Shown here in pieces: positions 34,785 through 45,593 of a DNA stretch of 64,000 nt. The position numbers and the translations under genes were made by a program. The stretch comes from Legionella jordanis (GTDB lineage: Bacteria; Pseudomonadota; Gammaproteobacteria; Legionellales; Legionellaceae), in the NCBI RefSeq assembly GCF_900637635.1, contig NZ_LR134383.1, positions 1,519,501 through 1,583,500 on the forward strand, read 5' to 3'. A model generated the notes under the pieces. That model was not told the DNA's origin and ran no database searches. It saw nothing but the letters and a program-made list of their open reading frames with translations. The first letter of the stretch is position 1, and every line of letters starts with the position of its first letter.

Positions 34785-35603
34785 TTATTTTCTCCATAGC
34801 CTGGACCACCAACCACGAGGTTTCAGTGAATAGGCTAAGTTATTCCAATACCATTGAGATTGATTGTTCTGCGTTTGTTGCCGTAACTTCTGCAAATCCC
34901 ATCGTTGTGGATGTTTAATCAAAAGCAAACTGTTTTTTCCAAACTGGTTTGTTGCATCAAGCTTATGAACGATTGCGATGCTGTTGTGAGGCGGGCTTAA
35001 AAAAATGTCATCGTCGCTGTAAATCATCTGAGAGGTGGAAGGCTTAAAGGCGCCCTCTCCCCAAAGCCATAGGCCATTGACAATTAAGCTATGATCTCGA
35101 GCACTATTTAAGGGATGAGCACTTAGGAACATTTGTATCTCAGTTAATAGACGTTGCCAAAAAAAGGTCTTATCCATTTCGCTAATCACAGGCATCATGG
35201 AGTGGTGGAGCATGTTTGAGATGGACTGACTGGTAATGGCAGGTAAATGGTCTATTTTTAAAAGCCAGAGGTGTGGGCTGAAGTAAGCGGATTGAATCTC
35301 ATAGCCTTTCAAAAAATCGGTCACTTGCTCAAATAATAAACGAGATTCACTATCGTCCAGTGCAAGCTCAGCTCCAGCGGCGACAATCATGGCATCGTTG
35401 TGAGTGGCTTCCCAATGTATTGGAGAAGCAATCAGCCATTGCCCTTCCAGGTGCATGGCCCGACGTAGAAAATCTCCTAAGGGGGGATTGTCTGGCTTGC
35501 AACCCAGGGCAAATAAAGCGTTTTGATAAAATTCGCCCCGGCTTGTCAGTGGTTTGCTATCAGCCGGTGCAAAAGGAGTAGAAGCATTAACTATGATTTG
35601 CAT
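34785..35603 (-). CDS. RpfE-like protein of unknown function
   Basis: The 272 residues have no signal peptide or membrane helix. NGLWLWGEGAF (near residue 180) is the best-kept segment of this family, described in Xanthomonas as rpfE and grouped by others with regulatory relatives of cofactor-independent phosphoglycerate mutase. No catalytic motif of a mutase is visible. The position directly before recJ is conserved in several gammaproteobacteria, as I recall. The name should be taken as a family label only. Confidence 0.65.
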   Translation of the reverse strand: MQIIVNASTPFAPADSKPLTSRGEFYQNALFALGCKPDNPPLGDFLRRAMHLEGQWLIASPIHWEATHNDAMIVAAGAELALDDSESRLLFEQVTDFLKGYEIQSAYFSPHLWLLKIDHLPAITSQSISNMLHHSMMPVISEMDKTFFWQRLLTEIQMFLSAHPLNSARDHSLIVNGLWLWGEGAFKPSTSQMIYSDDDIFLSPPHNSIAIVHKLDATNQFGKNSLLLIKHPQRWDLQKLRQQTQNNQSQWYWNNLAYSLKPRGWWSRLWRK

Positions 35604-35605
35604 GG

Positions 35606-36799
35606 TTATACCGCTTGCAAATAACCATCCCGCTTAAATAATGCTTTCAAATTGCGCAAAGCTTGTCGTGTGCGTTGATGGTTTTCGATTAAACCAAAAC
35701 GGACATAGCCATCACCCTGCTGTCCAAAACCAATTCCAGGTGAAACAGCAACAAAGGCTTCTTTAAGCAAATATTTTGAGAATTCAAGGGACCCCATGTG
35801 TCGATAAGCAGCCGGGATAGGCGCCCAAACAAACATAGTTGCCTTGGGTTTTTCAACGTACCAACCTAAATCTTGTAAACCATCACACAACACATCACGT
35901 CTTTGCTCATATAATTTACTAATTTCATGGACACAGTCGTCTGGTCCCTCTAAAGCTGCAATTGCTGCAACTTGAATGGGAGTAAACGTTCCATAATCCA
36001 AATAGGATTTGATGCGGGTTAGAGCAGCAACCAACTCTTCATTGCCACAAGCAAAACCCACTCGCCAGCCAGGCATGTTGTAAGATTTAGACATGGAATA
36101 AGTTTCGATTGCTATGTCAATGGCGCCGGGCACTTGCAGAATTGATGGAGCTTTGTAGCCATCAAAAACAATGTCGGCATAAGCCAGATCGTGGATAATC
36201 CAAATACTATGGCGTTTAGCCAAAGCGACCACACGCTCAAAAAATTCATATTCCACGCAATGAGTACTGGGATTGGCCGGAAAATTAATAACTAGAGCTT
36301 TAGGCCGGGGCCAGGTTTGCTCTATAGCAACTTCAACCGCCTCTAGAAACTGATTCTCATCGATGAGTGGAATTTGCTTAACATTGGCACCTGCAATAAT
36401 GAATCCATAAGTATGGATAGGATAAGCAGGGTCAGGAACAAGAACCGTATCACCTGGCCCGCTGATGGCCAAAGCAAGATGTGCCAAGCCTTCCTTTGAA
36501 CCAATTGTGGTTAAAACTTGAGTTTCACTGTTCAACTCGACGTCATAATTTTTCTTATACCAGCTTGCCATTGCACGACGCAGACGTGGGATTCCTTTTG
36601 ACATGGAATAGCGATGGGTATCGCCACGCTGTGCGGTTTCAATGAGCTTGTCCACAATATGCTGAGGCGTGGGCTGATCCGGATTGCCCATTCCAAAATC
36701 AATGATGTCTTCCCCTCTTGCTCGCGCCTCAGATTTCAACTGAGTTAATGTATTAAATACATAAGGTGGCAAGCGTTTGATACGGGGAAATTGGCTCAT
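35606..36799 (-). CDS. alaC: Alanine-forming aminotransferase AlaC
   Basis: This 397-residue class I/II aminotransferase starts with IKRLPPYVF and has [39 protein letters not shown] and the PLP Lys in [16 protein letters not shown]. The opening segment and length fit AlaC (YfdZ), which makes alanine from pyruvate and glutamate. An aspartate-type aminotransferase is less likely. It lies just upstream of the rpfE-like gene with a two-base gap, forming alaC-rpfE-recJ. Confidence 0.9.
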   Translation of the reverse strand: MSQFPRIKRLPPYVFNTLTQLKSEARARGEDIIDFGMGNPDQPTPQHIVDKLIETAQRGDTHRYSMSKGIPRLRRAMASWYKKNYDVELNSETQVLTTIGSKEGLAHLALAISGPGDTVLVPDPAYPIHTYGFIIAGANVKQIPLIDENQFLEAVEVAIEQTWPRPKALVINFPANPSTHCVEYEFFERVVALAKRHSIWIIHDLAYADIVFDGYKAPSILQVPGAIDIAIETYSMSKSYNMPGWRVGFACGNEELVAALTRIKSYLDYGTFTPIQVAAIAALEGPDDCVHEISKLYEQRRDVLCDGLQDLGWYVEKPKATMFVWAPIPAAYRHMGSLEFSKYLLKEAFVAVSPGIGFGQQGDGYVRFGLIENHQRTRQALRNLKALFKRDGYLQAV

Positions 36800-36859
36800 G
36801 TTTTTTGCCTCTGTGGTATACTGAGCAAAATAGTATAAATTAATGTCCTATTAAAAACC

Positions 36860-37225
36860 ATGCATATTAATCTAGAGGCAAATGACAAGCACAGCATTCA
36901 AGCTTATACAGAACATGAGGTTCGTATTGATTCAATTAATTATCAATCAAGCCTAATTGTTAACTCTCAGGAAATTATTGCAAATTGGCCGATACGCCGG
37001 ATTCAAGAACTGGATGAGCAATCTTTGCAACCGTTGTTACAATGGCAACCTAAAATTATACTCATCGGCCATGGTCAAACTGGACATTTTCCTTCTGCGC
37101 CTACCTTAAAAACCTTAATGAAACTTGGGATCGGACTTGAATGTATGTCCATAGGAGCTGCTTGCCGAACCTTTAATGTTTTACTAAATGAACAAAGAGA
37201 AGTTGCCTTAGGACTTATTTTCTAA
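36860..37225 (+). CDS. Mth938-like domain protein (DUF498)
   Basis: The 121-residue protein has INYQSSLIVNSQEIIANWP, then ILIGHGQTGHFPS and the late segment GIGLECMSIGAACRTFNVLL. This pattern is that of the Mth938/NDUFAF3-like fold, which has no known catalytic role in bacteria. It diverges from alaC with 60 bases between them and converges with pbpC. Confidence 0.85.
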   Translation: MHINLEANDKHSIQAYTEHEVRIDSINYQSSLIVNSQEIIANWPIRRIQELDEQSLQPLLQWQPKIILIGHGQTGHFPSAPTLKTLMKLGIGLECMSIGAACRTFNVLLNEQREVALGLIF

Positions 37226-37226
37226 T

Positions 37227-39539
37227 TTAAGCCGCTGTTTTGATAATGAGTTCCCGGGCGTCGGATAATCCGTGCTCATCCACGACTCGAACAATGAATT
37301 TTCCTGGTCTTGCTGTCCAGAAAAATGGCTGGTCTGGCCGAGCTTGCCCGACAAAACTATCATTGATAAACCAAAAAATGCTGTGAACGTCCGCATCAGT
37401 AACAGCTGCAAAAGGGATTAAGGTGCTTGCTTTGGAATTCAGGGGCACCACATAACTTAATTCAGTTTGCGGTGATGTGATTTGCGGGCTTAAGCCTGTG
37501 TTCGCAATGGCTGAACACCCTGGGTTATAAGGCGGCGGAACCCTTCGCTGAATTCCTGCTTGTTTAAAAATTTTCAGCAGGTCGCTGGGCCAGAATTCAT
37601 AAATTTCAAATCGCGTATTTTGAGCGAAATGGCAAGCCCTGAGACCTGTTTTATTGTCAATAGCCACTTCGCGGTAAATTTTATCGGATTGAATTGGAGA
37701 TTTACCAGGTATGAACCAGGTCATTTCCTTATCCTGACAATAGCGGGTGGGAAGCATCCCTGAAGCTTTGCAAACTTCAACCCGTTGAAGGTTAAGTTGT
37801 TCTGGTCTTGGCCAATTGAATGCTATTTGGCCTTTCACTTGTCTAATAGCATCAATTAACTCGAAAAACAAAGGCGCAGCTATATTTTTTCCAATGAAAG
37901 CCGGATTTCCTTCATTGTTAAAATTCCCTATCCAAACTGCCATCACATAAGGTCCGAATACACCTACAGCCCAGGCATCACGATAACCAGAAGAAGTGCC
38001 TGTCTTCCAGGAAACAGGCAAAGAATTGCCGAGATGTTGTGAGTGGAGTTCAGGCCTCGGAGTTTCTTTAAGAATATCCATCACCAAAAAAGCAGCCTCT
38101 GGGCTTAGCAGACGCGTGCCCGTTTCAAAGGGAGCATCCAAACGAAAACGCAGAGGATGCCAAACGCCCTGATTGATCAACATTGCGTAAAGAGTCGTGA
38201 GCTCTTGCATCGTCAATTCAGCGCCGCCTAAAGTAAGCGCCAATCCATAATAAGATTCAGGTCTAAGTTGACTGACGTGTGCTTCTTCCAGAAATTGATA
38301 CAAATTCGGATTAATGAGTTTACTTGCTAAAAAAATTGCCGGAATATTTCGGCTGAGCACCAAAGCATCTTTAGCTTTGACTGGTCCCATGAAATCGTAA
38401 TCAAAATTTTCCGGGTTATAACTGCCAAAACTATGCGGCACGTCTTTTAAAACCGTGTCAGGATGAATAAGCCCCTGGTCGAAAGCCAAGGCATAGATAA
38501 AAGGCTTAAGAGTTGACCCTGGCGAGCGTTTGCTGTCAGTACCATTAATTTGTCCATTAATCTGTTTATTGAAAAAATCCGCTGATCCGAGTAATGCCTG
38601 GACGGACATGTCCCTACTGTCGAGCACTAAAACGGCAGCATTATAAACACCAATTTGCTTGTTTCGGCTGATGTAATTAGTAGTAATAGAGCCAACTATT
38701 CGTTGTAAATCACGATCAAGAGTAGTATTAATTTCCTGCTCGTTGAATGAATGCCCACGCAGTATTGCATTCACAAAATGTGGCGCTATAAAGGGCATAT
38801 CCCATTTATTTCGCATCTGCAAAGGTAAATTAATCATGGCTTTTTTTTGGACATCTTGTGGGTGAATTTTTAGCCAGCGCTCGAAGAGCTTATTGCGAAT
38901 GCCTTTAAGGCTTTGGTTGTTCGGAGTTCTTTTTGTGGGATTTTGGGGAATGACGCTCAGTGCCAAAGCTTCCGAAAGACTTAGTTTAGAGGCAGGTTTG
39001 TCAAAATAAATTAGACTAGCGGCTCCGATGCCTTCAATATTCCCGCCGTAAGGAGCCAAATTTAAATAAGCTTCCAATATTTGTGTTTTACTGTAGTGCC
39101 GCTCAAGCTGTAGTGCTCGAACAATCTGCATCAATTTTCCGGAAAATTTTTTACTATTTATCCCATAACGTATACGAGCCAGTTGCATGGTGATTGTTGA
39201 AGCACCAAGGCGTCTTGATTTAACAAAATAGGTTTGCCAACCTGCTTTAAATACGGCCAGAGGATTGATACCAAAATGCCAATGAAAATATTGATCCTCT
39301 TGCAACAAAGTTGCGGAAATTAGAGCCGGTGATATGTGCGATAAAGGTGTAAACAGGCGATATTTTTCATCGCGACTCAGAGTTAACCGCAATAGACGAT
39401 GTTTGTTGTCAAATACGGCCGTAGAGAAGTCGATTCCTTTTATTAGAGGGGGTTTAGGAGAAAAAAATAATAAGAGACTACCACCAATAAAAACGGTTAA
39501 AAAAATTACTGCAATTCGCTTTAAAAGTGGTTTCATCAT
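37227..39539 (-). CDS. pbpC: Penicillin-binding protein 1C
   Basis: The 770-residue protein has an N-terminal anchor (AVIFLTVFIGGSLLLFF), a glycosyltransferase domain with EDQYFHWHFGINPLAV and STITMQLARI, a transpeptidase domain with SPGSTLKPF (SxxK), SRN and KTGTSSGYRDAW, and a C-terminal BiPBP domain with paired Cys residues. It builds and cross-links peptidoglycan. Next to it, divergent, is a YfhM-type macroglobulin; in E. coli pbpC and yfhM also stand together. Confidence 0.94.
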   Translation of the reverse strand: MMKPLLKRIAVIFLTVFIGGSLLLFFSPKPPLIKGIDFSTAVFDNKHRLLRLTLSRDEKYRLFTPLSHISPALISATLLQEDQYFHWHFGINPLAVFKAGWQTYFVKSRRLGASTITMQLARIRYGINSKKFSGKLMQIVRALQLERHYSKTQILEAYLNLAPYGGNIEGIGAASLIYFDKPASKLSLSEALALSVIPQNPTKRTPNNQSLKGIRNKLFERWLKIHPQDVQKKAMINLPLQMRNKWDMPFIAPHFVNAILRGHSFNEQEINTTLDRDLQRIVGSITTNYISRNKQIGVYNAAVLVLDSRDMSVQALLGSADFFNKQINGQINGTDSKRSPGSTLKPFIYALAFDQGLIHPDTVLKDVPHSFGSYNPENFDYDFMGPVKAKDALVLSRNIPAIFLASKLINPNLYQFLEEAHVSQLRPESYYGLALTLGGAELTMQELTTLYAMLINQGVWHPLRFRLDAPFETGTRLLSPEAAFLVMDILKETPRPELHSQHLGNSLPVSWKTGTSSGYRDAWAVGVFGPYVMAVWIGNFNNEGNPAFIGKNIAAPLFFELIDAIRQVKGQIAFNWPRPEQLNLQRVEVCKASGMLPTRYCQDKEMTWFIPGKSPIQSDKIYREVAIDNKTGLRACHFAQNTRFEIYEFWPSDLLKIFKQAGIQRRVPPPYNPGCSAIANTGLSPQITSPQTELSYVVPLNSKASTLIPFAAVTDADVHSIFWFINDSFVGQARPDQPFFWTARPGKFIVRVVDEHGLSDARELIIKTAA

Positions 39540-39714
39540 GTTAATATAGATTGCGTTATTAGAGGGCCATTTTGAATTGATTATTTCAGCTAAATTTGAT
39601 CTCTTTTTTTACTTGATCAATAACCAGTTTCACTAAGTTATGAGAATTTCTCAATAAGGCACTCGGATCTTTTATGATTCCATAAATCAGGCATGTTTTA
39701 TAGCTGGATATTAT

Positions 39715-42700
39715 ATGAACAAAAAATCTTTTTCCCAAGCGTTTGCTGCATTTTTTACCCTTATTTTTGGTCGGCTGAATTGGAGCAGTCCACCCTGGGT
39801 TAGAGCACTACGCAGTCAAGCTCAAAGACATCCCAAGCCATTCTATGGAACAATAATTACTCTTCTACTATTTTTGATTGCTATCGCGTATGGCCTTTAT
39901 TGGTTTGCTCATCTTCCCAAACCTCAACTCATTACAGCTTTCATCAGCGCTCCTGAGATTACCCCTATTGAGGACAACAAATTAGCACCTCGAAATTTGA
40001 CCATTGATTTTGGGTTTCCCTCATCTAATCCTGACAAGAAATCTACGCAAGAGGCTAATTCGAATTCTGAAACCAGTAGGGCTGAGGAAAATTCAGAATC
40101 CAATGCAAGTAATGAGTTTACAACTAAACCCGTGGCGCCTCTTAATATGTTAGGCAAGGAAGTGACCAAAGGCATCGACATTCAGCCTTCGATAAAAGGG
40201 ACATGGCTTTGGGACAATGACAGTCGGTTGATATTCACGCCTCAAGAAGATTGGCCAGCAGGACAAACATTTAAAATTCGTTTTGCAAAGGATGTCTTTC
40301 GCGCTGATACAAAACTAGAACGCTATGACTATTCATTTGATACACAAGCTTTTCAGGCTAAAATTAGTGATCTCTCTTTTTACCAAGATCCTGTAAACCC
40401 CAAGCTAAGACAAGCAACGGCCACCATTGATTTTAATTTTCCAGTAGATCCTTCCAGTTTAGAAAACAAGACGTCCCTTATCCTTCAAGAAGTAAAAAAC
40501 GGCAAATTGAATTTGAATGCCCAACAGTTTAAATTTAATTTAACGTTTGATGATCATAAACGAGTGGCCTATCTTCGCTCCGAACCACTATCATTGCCCG
40601 AAGTGCCTCGCTTTCTGCTCTTGACTATTGAGAAAGGTTTAAAAGCATTGAAAGGAGACGGACACACGCAAGTTTCTTTAACTAAAAATTTGCTTATTCC
40701 GGATGCAGGAAGTTATTTTAAAATAACCGCCTCAAAAGCATCCATTATTCGAAACGAACAGGACCGGCCTGAACAGATTCTCACAATAGAAACTTCTCTT
40801 GGAGTTACAGAAAAGGAGTTGGCTAAATCGCTTAAGGTTTACCTGCTGCCGCAAAATTACCCTGCAACTGCACATGAAGACGAAAAAGAAAATTATGAGT
40901 GGCAAAACCCCGGTGAAATTACGCCCAATATTTTGAAGTTATCCTCCCCTCTTTCCCTGCAAGCAATTCCTGCAGATCGAAACTTTGCTACTCTTCGTAG
41001 CTATAAATTTAATGCAAAAGCACCGCGTTATATGTACCTTAAACTGGATAGGGGTACTAAAGCTTTTGGTGATTTTGTTTTAAACCAAAGTTACAGCACC
41101 ATCATTAAAGTCCCTGAGCTTCCAAAGGAAATTAGTTTTTTACATAAAGGCGCCCTCCTTGCTTTAAATAGTGACAAAAAATTATCGGTACTGGTCAGAG
41201 GAATTCCTGCGGTTAAGTTTAACTTTGCCAGAGTATTACCCTCTGACATCAATCAACTTGTCACGCAGACGGAGGGAGATTTTAATAACCCTTATTTCAT
41301 CAACCAAAATTTTAATCAACAAAACATCAGCCAAATTTTTTCAGAAATTCAACAATTTGATGATTCCGATCCCAGCAAACAACAGTACACAGCAGTGGAC
41401 TTTAACAAATATCTTTCTGCCAGTGCGAACCCCAGCGGTCCTCAGGGATTGTTTCTTTTGCAGGCCAATGGTTGGGATGTAACTACGAACTCCCCGTTAG
41501 ATGTCAAAGCAAGTCGTTTGGTTTTAATTACCGATTTGGGTCTTGTTGTTAAGGATAATCGAGATGGCAGCCATGATGTTTTTGTACAATCCATTACCGA
41601 AGGTGTTCCTGTTCCTAATGTAAATGTCAGTGTTTTAGGAAAAAACGGTTTGCCTCTGTTAACCTATGCAACAGACGCTCAAGGTCGTGCTAATTTCCCA
41701 TCCCTGACTGATTTTTCGGATGACCGCGAACCAGTTGTTTATCTAGCCAGTCAAGGGGCAGATGTTTCTTTCATTCCCTATAACAACCCAAATCGCCAGT
41801 TAAATTTTTCCCGGTTTGACGTAGGTGGCGTTTATAGCAACTATCCAGATCAAAATAGCCTAAGTGCCTATTTGTTTTCAGATCGTGGTATTTATCGACC
41901 AGGAGACGAGGCTCACATTGCCATGATCGTTAAACAAGCTTATGCTCAACCGCAACCACCAGGACTTTTGCTTGAAGCTACTGTCACTGATCCTAGAGGA
42001 ACCAGCATTTATGACCAGCAATTTACCCTCGACAACTCAGGTTATTCCAGTTTTGATCTTCCGACCACAGCCACTACCCTAACAGGGCAATATCAAGTCA
42101 ATCTCTACATTGTAAAAGACAAGCATGCGGAAAATTTACTGGGTTCAACATCCTTTCGTATCGCTGAATTTCAGCCTGATCGCATGAGGATTTCATCAAA
42201 TTTTTCCCAAGGACCTACAGAAGGCTGGGTAAATCCAAAAGATTTAAACGTCAAAGTCCACCTATGGAACCTATATGGATCTCCAGCGGTAAATCGACGT
42301 GTAAATGGCAAACTATTGCTATCGCCTAAGCGCATCGAATTTAAAAAATACCCCGACTATATTTTTGCTGATCCTTTAGTTGATCCACAAAAGCCTGCCA
42401 AGGTGTTCACCGACAATTTAGCGGATGTTAAAACAAACGAACAAGGGGAAGCAGAATTTAAACTGAAACTTGACCGCTTTGATAAGGCAACGTATCAATT
42501 AACATTTTTTGGGGAAGGTTTCGAAACGGAGGGCGGGCGAAGCGTTAGCACGCAATCCAGCATTTTAGTTAGCCCATTAGACCATTTGCTAGGTTATAAA
42601 CCAGATGGTGATCTTTCCTACGTGAAGCAAAACAGTCAACGTTCAGTCAGTTTGATGGCAATCAATCCCCAGCTGCAGCCTATTGCGCTTAGCAATTTGA

Positions 42701-45561
42701 AAGTGCAATTGCTGTCTTTACATCCAGTCACTACCCTGGTTAAGAAAGATAATGGCAGCTTTCAGTATCAATCCATTATCCAAAGCAGCCTCTTAAGCAG
42801 TAAACCTTTTAGCATTGATCCGAAAGGCAATGAGTTGGTTCTTCCGACAGACCAAATTGGGGATTTCGCATTTTCTATTCTAGATGAAAACAATACTGAG
42901 TTGAGCCGCTTCAAATTTTCCATAATTGGCGCCAGCCAACAGCCTCTCGCCAAAAATGCGGAGCTTAGCGTCAAGTTAAACAAAACTGAGTTTAAGGCTG
43001 GTGAAGATATAGAATTACAAATCACCTCACCCTATACCGGTTCAGGATTGATTACCATCGAACGTGATAAGGTCTATGCTGTGCAATGGTTTAAAACCAG
43101 TATGACCAATTCGGTCCAAAGGATTCACATTCCTGAAAATTTTCAAGGAAATGGCTATGTCAATGTAGCTTTCGTCAGAGATTGGAATTCGCCCGACATT
43201 TTCATAAGCCCTTTAAGTTACAGTGTAACTCCGTTTGCAGTTGACCATGACAATCATAATATTCACATAAATCTGGAAACAAAGGAGTTGGCTAAACCCG
43301 GTGAACCGTTCGTGATTAATTACAGCAGCGATAAAGCCGGCAAAATAATCGTCTTCGCTGTAGATGAAGGAATTTTACAAGTAGCCAATTACAGCACTCC
43401 AAACCCACTCGCCTTCTTTTTCCAAAAGCGCGCACTGGAAGTGTTGACGCAGCAAACAGTCGATCAAATTCTTCCGCAATACATCAAAGAGCGGGAGCTG
43501 TCTGCTGTTGGAGGTGATGGCGGAGAAGAAGCATTACGTAAGCACTTAAATCCTTTCAAGCGCAAAACCGATTTACCCGTGGTCTTTTGGTCTGGAATAA
43601 TTGATACGGATACTAACACTCGGCAATTGTCTTACAATGTCCCAGATTATTTTAATGGCACATTGCGCCTAATGGCTGTTGCTGCTTCAAGTGATTCTGT
43701 TGGTTCAGCGGAGAAAAAATCTCAAATTCGTGGAGATTTTGTAATTAATCCCAACACTCCAACATTTGTTTCACCAGGGGATGTCTTTGAAATTACCGCA
43801 AGCATCGCAAATAATGTCACAGGGGCAGGACAGCACGGGAAAGTTGATGTGCAATTGACGACTAGTCCTGGTCTTGAGATTGTGGGACCGGCAACGACAA
43901 CATTAACTATTGCCGAAGGTCATGAGCAAACGGCTCGGTTTAAGTTAAAGGCAAACACTTCTTTAGGTTCAGCAAAAATTAGTCTGCTTGCCAAAATGGG
44001 GGATCATTCCAGTAAAATGGATGCCAGTTTAAGCATCCGACCTGCCAGCAACTACCTCACAACCATGCTAAGTGGCATGACGAATGATAAACAAAAATCT
44101 TTGCCATTGAATCGGCTACTTTATCCAGAATACCAAAATACGACTGCAGCTGCATCAGGGAGTCCAATGATCCTGCTAAGCGGGTTACAACAATATCTTG
44201 ATAGTTTTCCCTACGGTTGTACTGAGCAATTAACCAGCAAAGGCATGCCTTTATTGGCTATGGCTGACCAGCCGTGGTTCAGTTCGAAGCTTAAGTCCAT
44301 CGATAAGCTTTTGGCGGCCACCGTGCAAATGCTCAGCCAGAGGCAAATGTCTAACGGCAGCTTTAGTTATTGGCCTGGACAAGGTGGCGATAACTACAGC
44401 ACTGATTTCTCAACCGTATATGCGATGCATTTTCTAACGGAAGCCAAAAATCAAGGTTATAGCATTCCTAATGATATTTACAGCGGTGGTGTTGGTTATC
44501 TAAAGGATTTAGCATCAAAAAGTCCAACCGACTTCGATATGGCGCGAGTACAAGCTTACGCCATCTATATTTTGACCCGCAATGAAATTGTAACGACGAA
44601 TTACCTGACCAATTTACAACTTTATATGGAGAAAGAATATTCTCAAAAATGGCAACAAGATATCGCTGGGGCTTATATGGCTTCTACTTATCAAATGCTC
44701 AAGAGTTTCAATGAGGCTAATGAACTGATTAGTAAATTTAAAATTCTGGATCAAGTTAAGGACTTTAGCGATTTTTATGATGCGAATATTGCGAATGCGC
44801 AATATCTTTATTTAATTGCCAAGCATTTCCCGGAGAGATTGCCAAAATTGGGAAATAATTTAGTTAATAAATTAGTTTCAGCTATGAATTCTGCAGAGAT
44901 AAATACCGTTTTATCAGGCTACATCACTTTGGCATTCAGCGCTTATGGTCAATCATCAGTCACTGAGGCAGTTAATTTATCAATTGGTGAAACGTTAAAT
45001 AATAATCTCAGCCGACTGTTAAACTCAACTGAAAACAATTACGTTAAAGCCAAGATTGATGATGAAGCCAAGCAAGTTAATTTTATTAATCCCAATCAGC
45101 AGAATTTCTTCTACCAATTAGTTCAGTCGGGTTTCGATAAAAACAAAGTCTTATCTCCAGTAAAGAATGGAGTGGAGATTTATCGCGAATATCAAGATGG
45201 TAAGGGCAATGTAATCAATACGGTTAAACTGGGCGATGAAATTGAAGTACACATCCAGATCCGAGCCCTTGAGGATCACTATTATAGCAATATTGCCATT
45301 GTCGATTTATTACCAGGCGGGTTTGAAGTCGTTCGAGATTCAGTAAAAAGTGACAATCTGGATTATGTAGATATCCGGGAGGATCGTGTTATTTTCTTCA
45401 CTGGTGTTGACGCCACAAGCAAACAACTGGTCTATCGCATCAAAGCTACAAATATTGGGAGCTATCAGGTTCCAGCCGTATCGGCAGAATCAATGTATCA
45501 TCCTAATATTCACGCTGAAGGCATTAGCAGCATGATAGAAGTGAGTAGTCCAGCTCATTGA
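39715..45561 (+). CDS. YfhM-type bacterial alpha-2-macroglobulin
   Basis: The protein has 1948 residues, longer than the roughly 1650 of E. coli YfhM. In place of a lipobox there is a single helix at about 43-64, so it is probably held in the inner membrane with the large part in the periplasm. The thioester motif Cys1502-Thr-Glu-Gln1505 (PYGCTEQL) is intact, and MG-type beta domains and an A2M-type receptor-like tail (EVVRDSV) are visible. RSDRGIYRPGDEAHI, seen here as DRGIYRPGDEAHIAMI, is the macroglobulin hallmark. It traps proteases that damage the envelope. A hairpin terminator follows. Confidence 0.93.
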   Translation: MNKKSFSQAFAAFFTLIFGRLNWSSPPWVRALRSQAQRHPKPFYGTIITLLLFLIAIAYGLYWFAHLPKPQLITAFISAPEITPIEDNKLAPRNLTIDFGFPSSNPDKKSTQEANSNSETSRAEENSESNASNEFTTKPVAPLNMLGKEVTKGIDIQPSIKGTWLWDNDSRLIFTPQEDWPAGQTFKIRFAKDVFRADTKLERYDYSFDTQAFQAKISDLSFYQDPVNPKLRQATATIDFNFPVDPSSLENKTSLILQEVKNGKLNLNAQQFKFNLTFDDHKRVAYLRSEPLSLPEVPRFLLLTIEKGLKALKGDGHTQVSLTKNLLIPDAGSYFKITASKASIIRNEQDRPEQILTIETSLGVTEKELAKSLKVYLLPQNYPATAHEDEKENYEWQNPGEITPNILKLSSPLSLQAIPADRNFATLRSYKFNAKAPRYMYLKLDRGTKAFGDFVLNQSYSTIIKVPELPKEISFLHKGALLALNSDKKLSVLVRGIPAVKFNFARVLPSDINQLVTQTEGDFNNPYFINQNFNQQNISQIFSEIQQFDDSDPSKQQYTAVDFNKYLSASANPSGPQGLFLLQANGWDVTTNSPLDVKASRLVLITDLGLVVKDNRDGSHDVFVQSITEGVPVPNVNVSVLGKNGLPLLTYATDAQGRANFPSLTDFSDDREPVVYLASQGADVSFIPYNNPNRQLNFSRFDVGGVYSNYPDQNSLSAYLFSDRGIYRPGDEAHIAMIVKQAYAQPQPPGLLLEATVTDPRGTSIYDQQFTLDNSGYSSFDLPTTATTLTGQYQVNLYIVKDKHAENLLGSTSFRIAEFQPDRMRISSNFSQGPTEGWVNPKDLNVKVHLWNLYGSPAVNRRVNGKLLLSPKRIEFKKYPDYIFADPLVDPQKPAKVFTDNLADVKTNEQGEAEFKLKLDRFDKATYQLTFFGEGFETEGGRSVSTQSSILVSPLDHLLGYKPDGDLSYVKQNSQRSVSLMAINPQLQPIALSNLKVQLLSLHPVTTLVKKDNGSFQYQSIIQSSLLSSKPFSIDPKGNELVLPTDQIGDFAFSILDENNTELSRFKFSIIGASQQPLAKNAELSVKLNKTEFKAGEDIELQITSPYTGSGLITIERDKVYAVQWFKTSMTNSVQRIHIPENFQGNGYVNVAFVRDWNSPDIFISPLSYSVTPFAVDHDNHNIHINLETKELAKPGEPFVINYSSDKAGKIIVFAVDEGILQVANYSTPNPLAFFFQKRALEVLTQQTVDQILPQYIKERELSAVGGDGGEEALRKHLNPFKRKTDLPVVFWSGIIDTDTNTRQLSYNVPDYFNGTLRLMAVAASSDSVGSAEKKSQIRGDFVINPNTPTFVSPGDVFEITASIANNVTGAGQHGKVDVQLTTSPGLEIVGPATTTLTIAEGHEQTARFKLKANTSLGSAKISLLAKMGDHSSKMDASLSIRPASNYLTTMLSGMTNDKQKSLPLNRLLYPEYQNTTAAASGSPMILLSGLQQYLDSFPYGCTEQLTSKGMPLLAMADQPWFSSKLKSIDKLLAATVQMLSQRQMSNGSFSYWPGQGGDNYSTDFSTVYAMHFLTEAKNQGYSIPNDIYSGGVGYLKDLASKSPTDFDMARVQAYAIYILTRNEIVTTNYLTNLQLYMEKEYSQKWQQDIAGAYMASTYQMLKSFNEANELISKFKILDQVKDFSDFYDANIANAQYLYLIAKHFPERLPKLGNNLVNKLVSAMNSAEINTVLSGYITLAFSAYGQSSVTEAVNLSIGETLNNNLSRLLNSTENNYVKAKIDDEAKQVNFINPNQQNFFYQLVQSGFDKNKVLSPVKNGVEIYREYQDGKGNVINTVKLGDEIEVHIQIRALEDHYYSNIAIVDLLPGGFEVVRDSVKSDNLDYVDIREDRVIFFTGVDATSKQLVYRIKATNIGSYQVPAVSAESMYHPNIHAEGISSMIEVSSPAH

Positions 45562-45566
45562 AACGG

Positions 45567-45593
45567 GCGGACGCGCGAGCGTCTGCTTTTTTT
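45567..45593 (+). terminator. Rho-independent terminator of the macroglobulin gene
   Basis: An 8-bp GC-rich stem (GCGGACGC / GCGTCTGC, one G-T pair) closes on a GCGA tetraloop of the GNRA type and is followed by seven T. It begins five bases after the stop codon. Confidence 0.85.
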
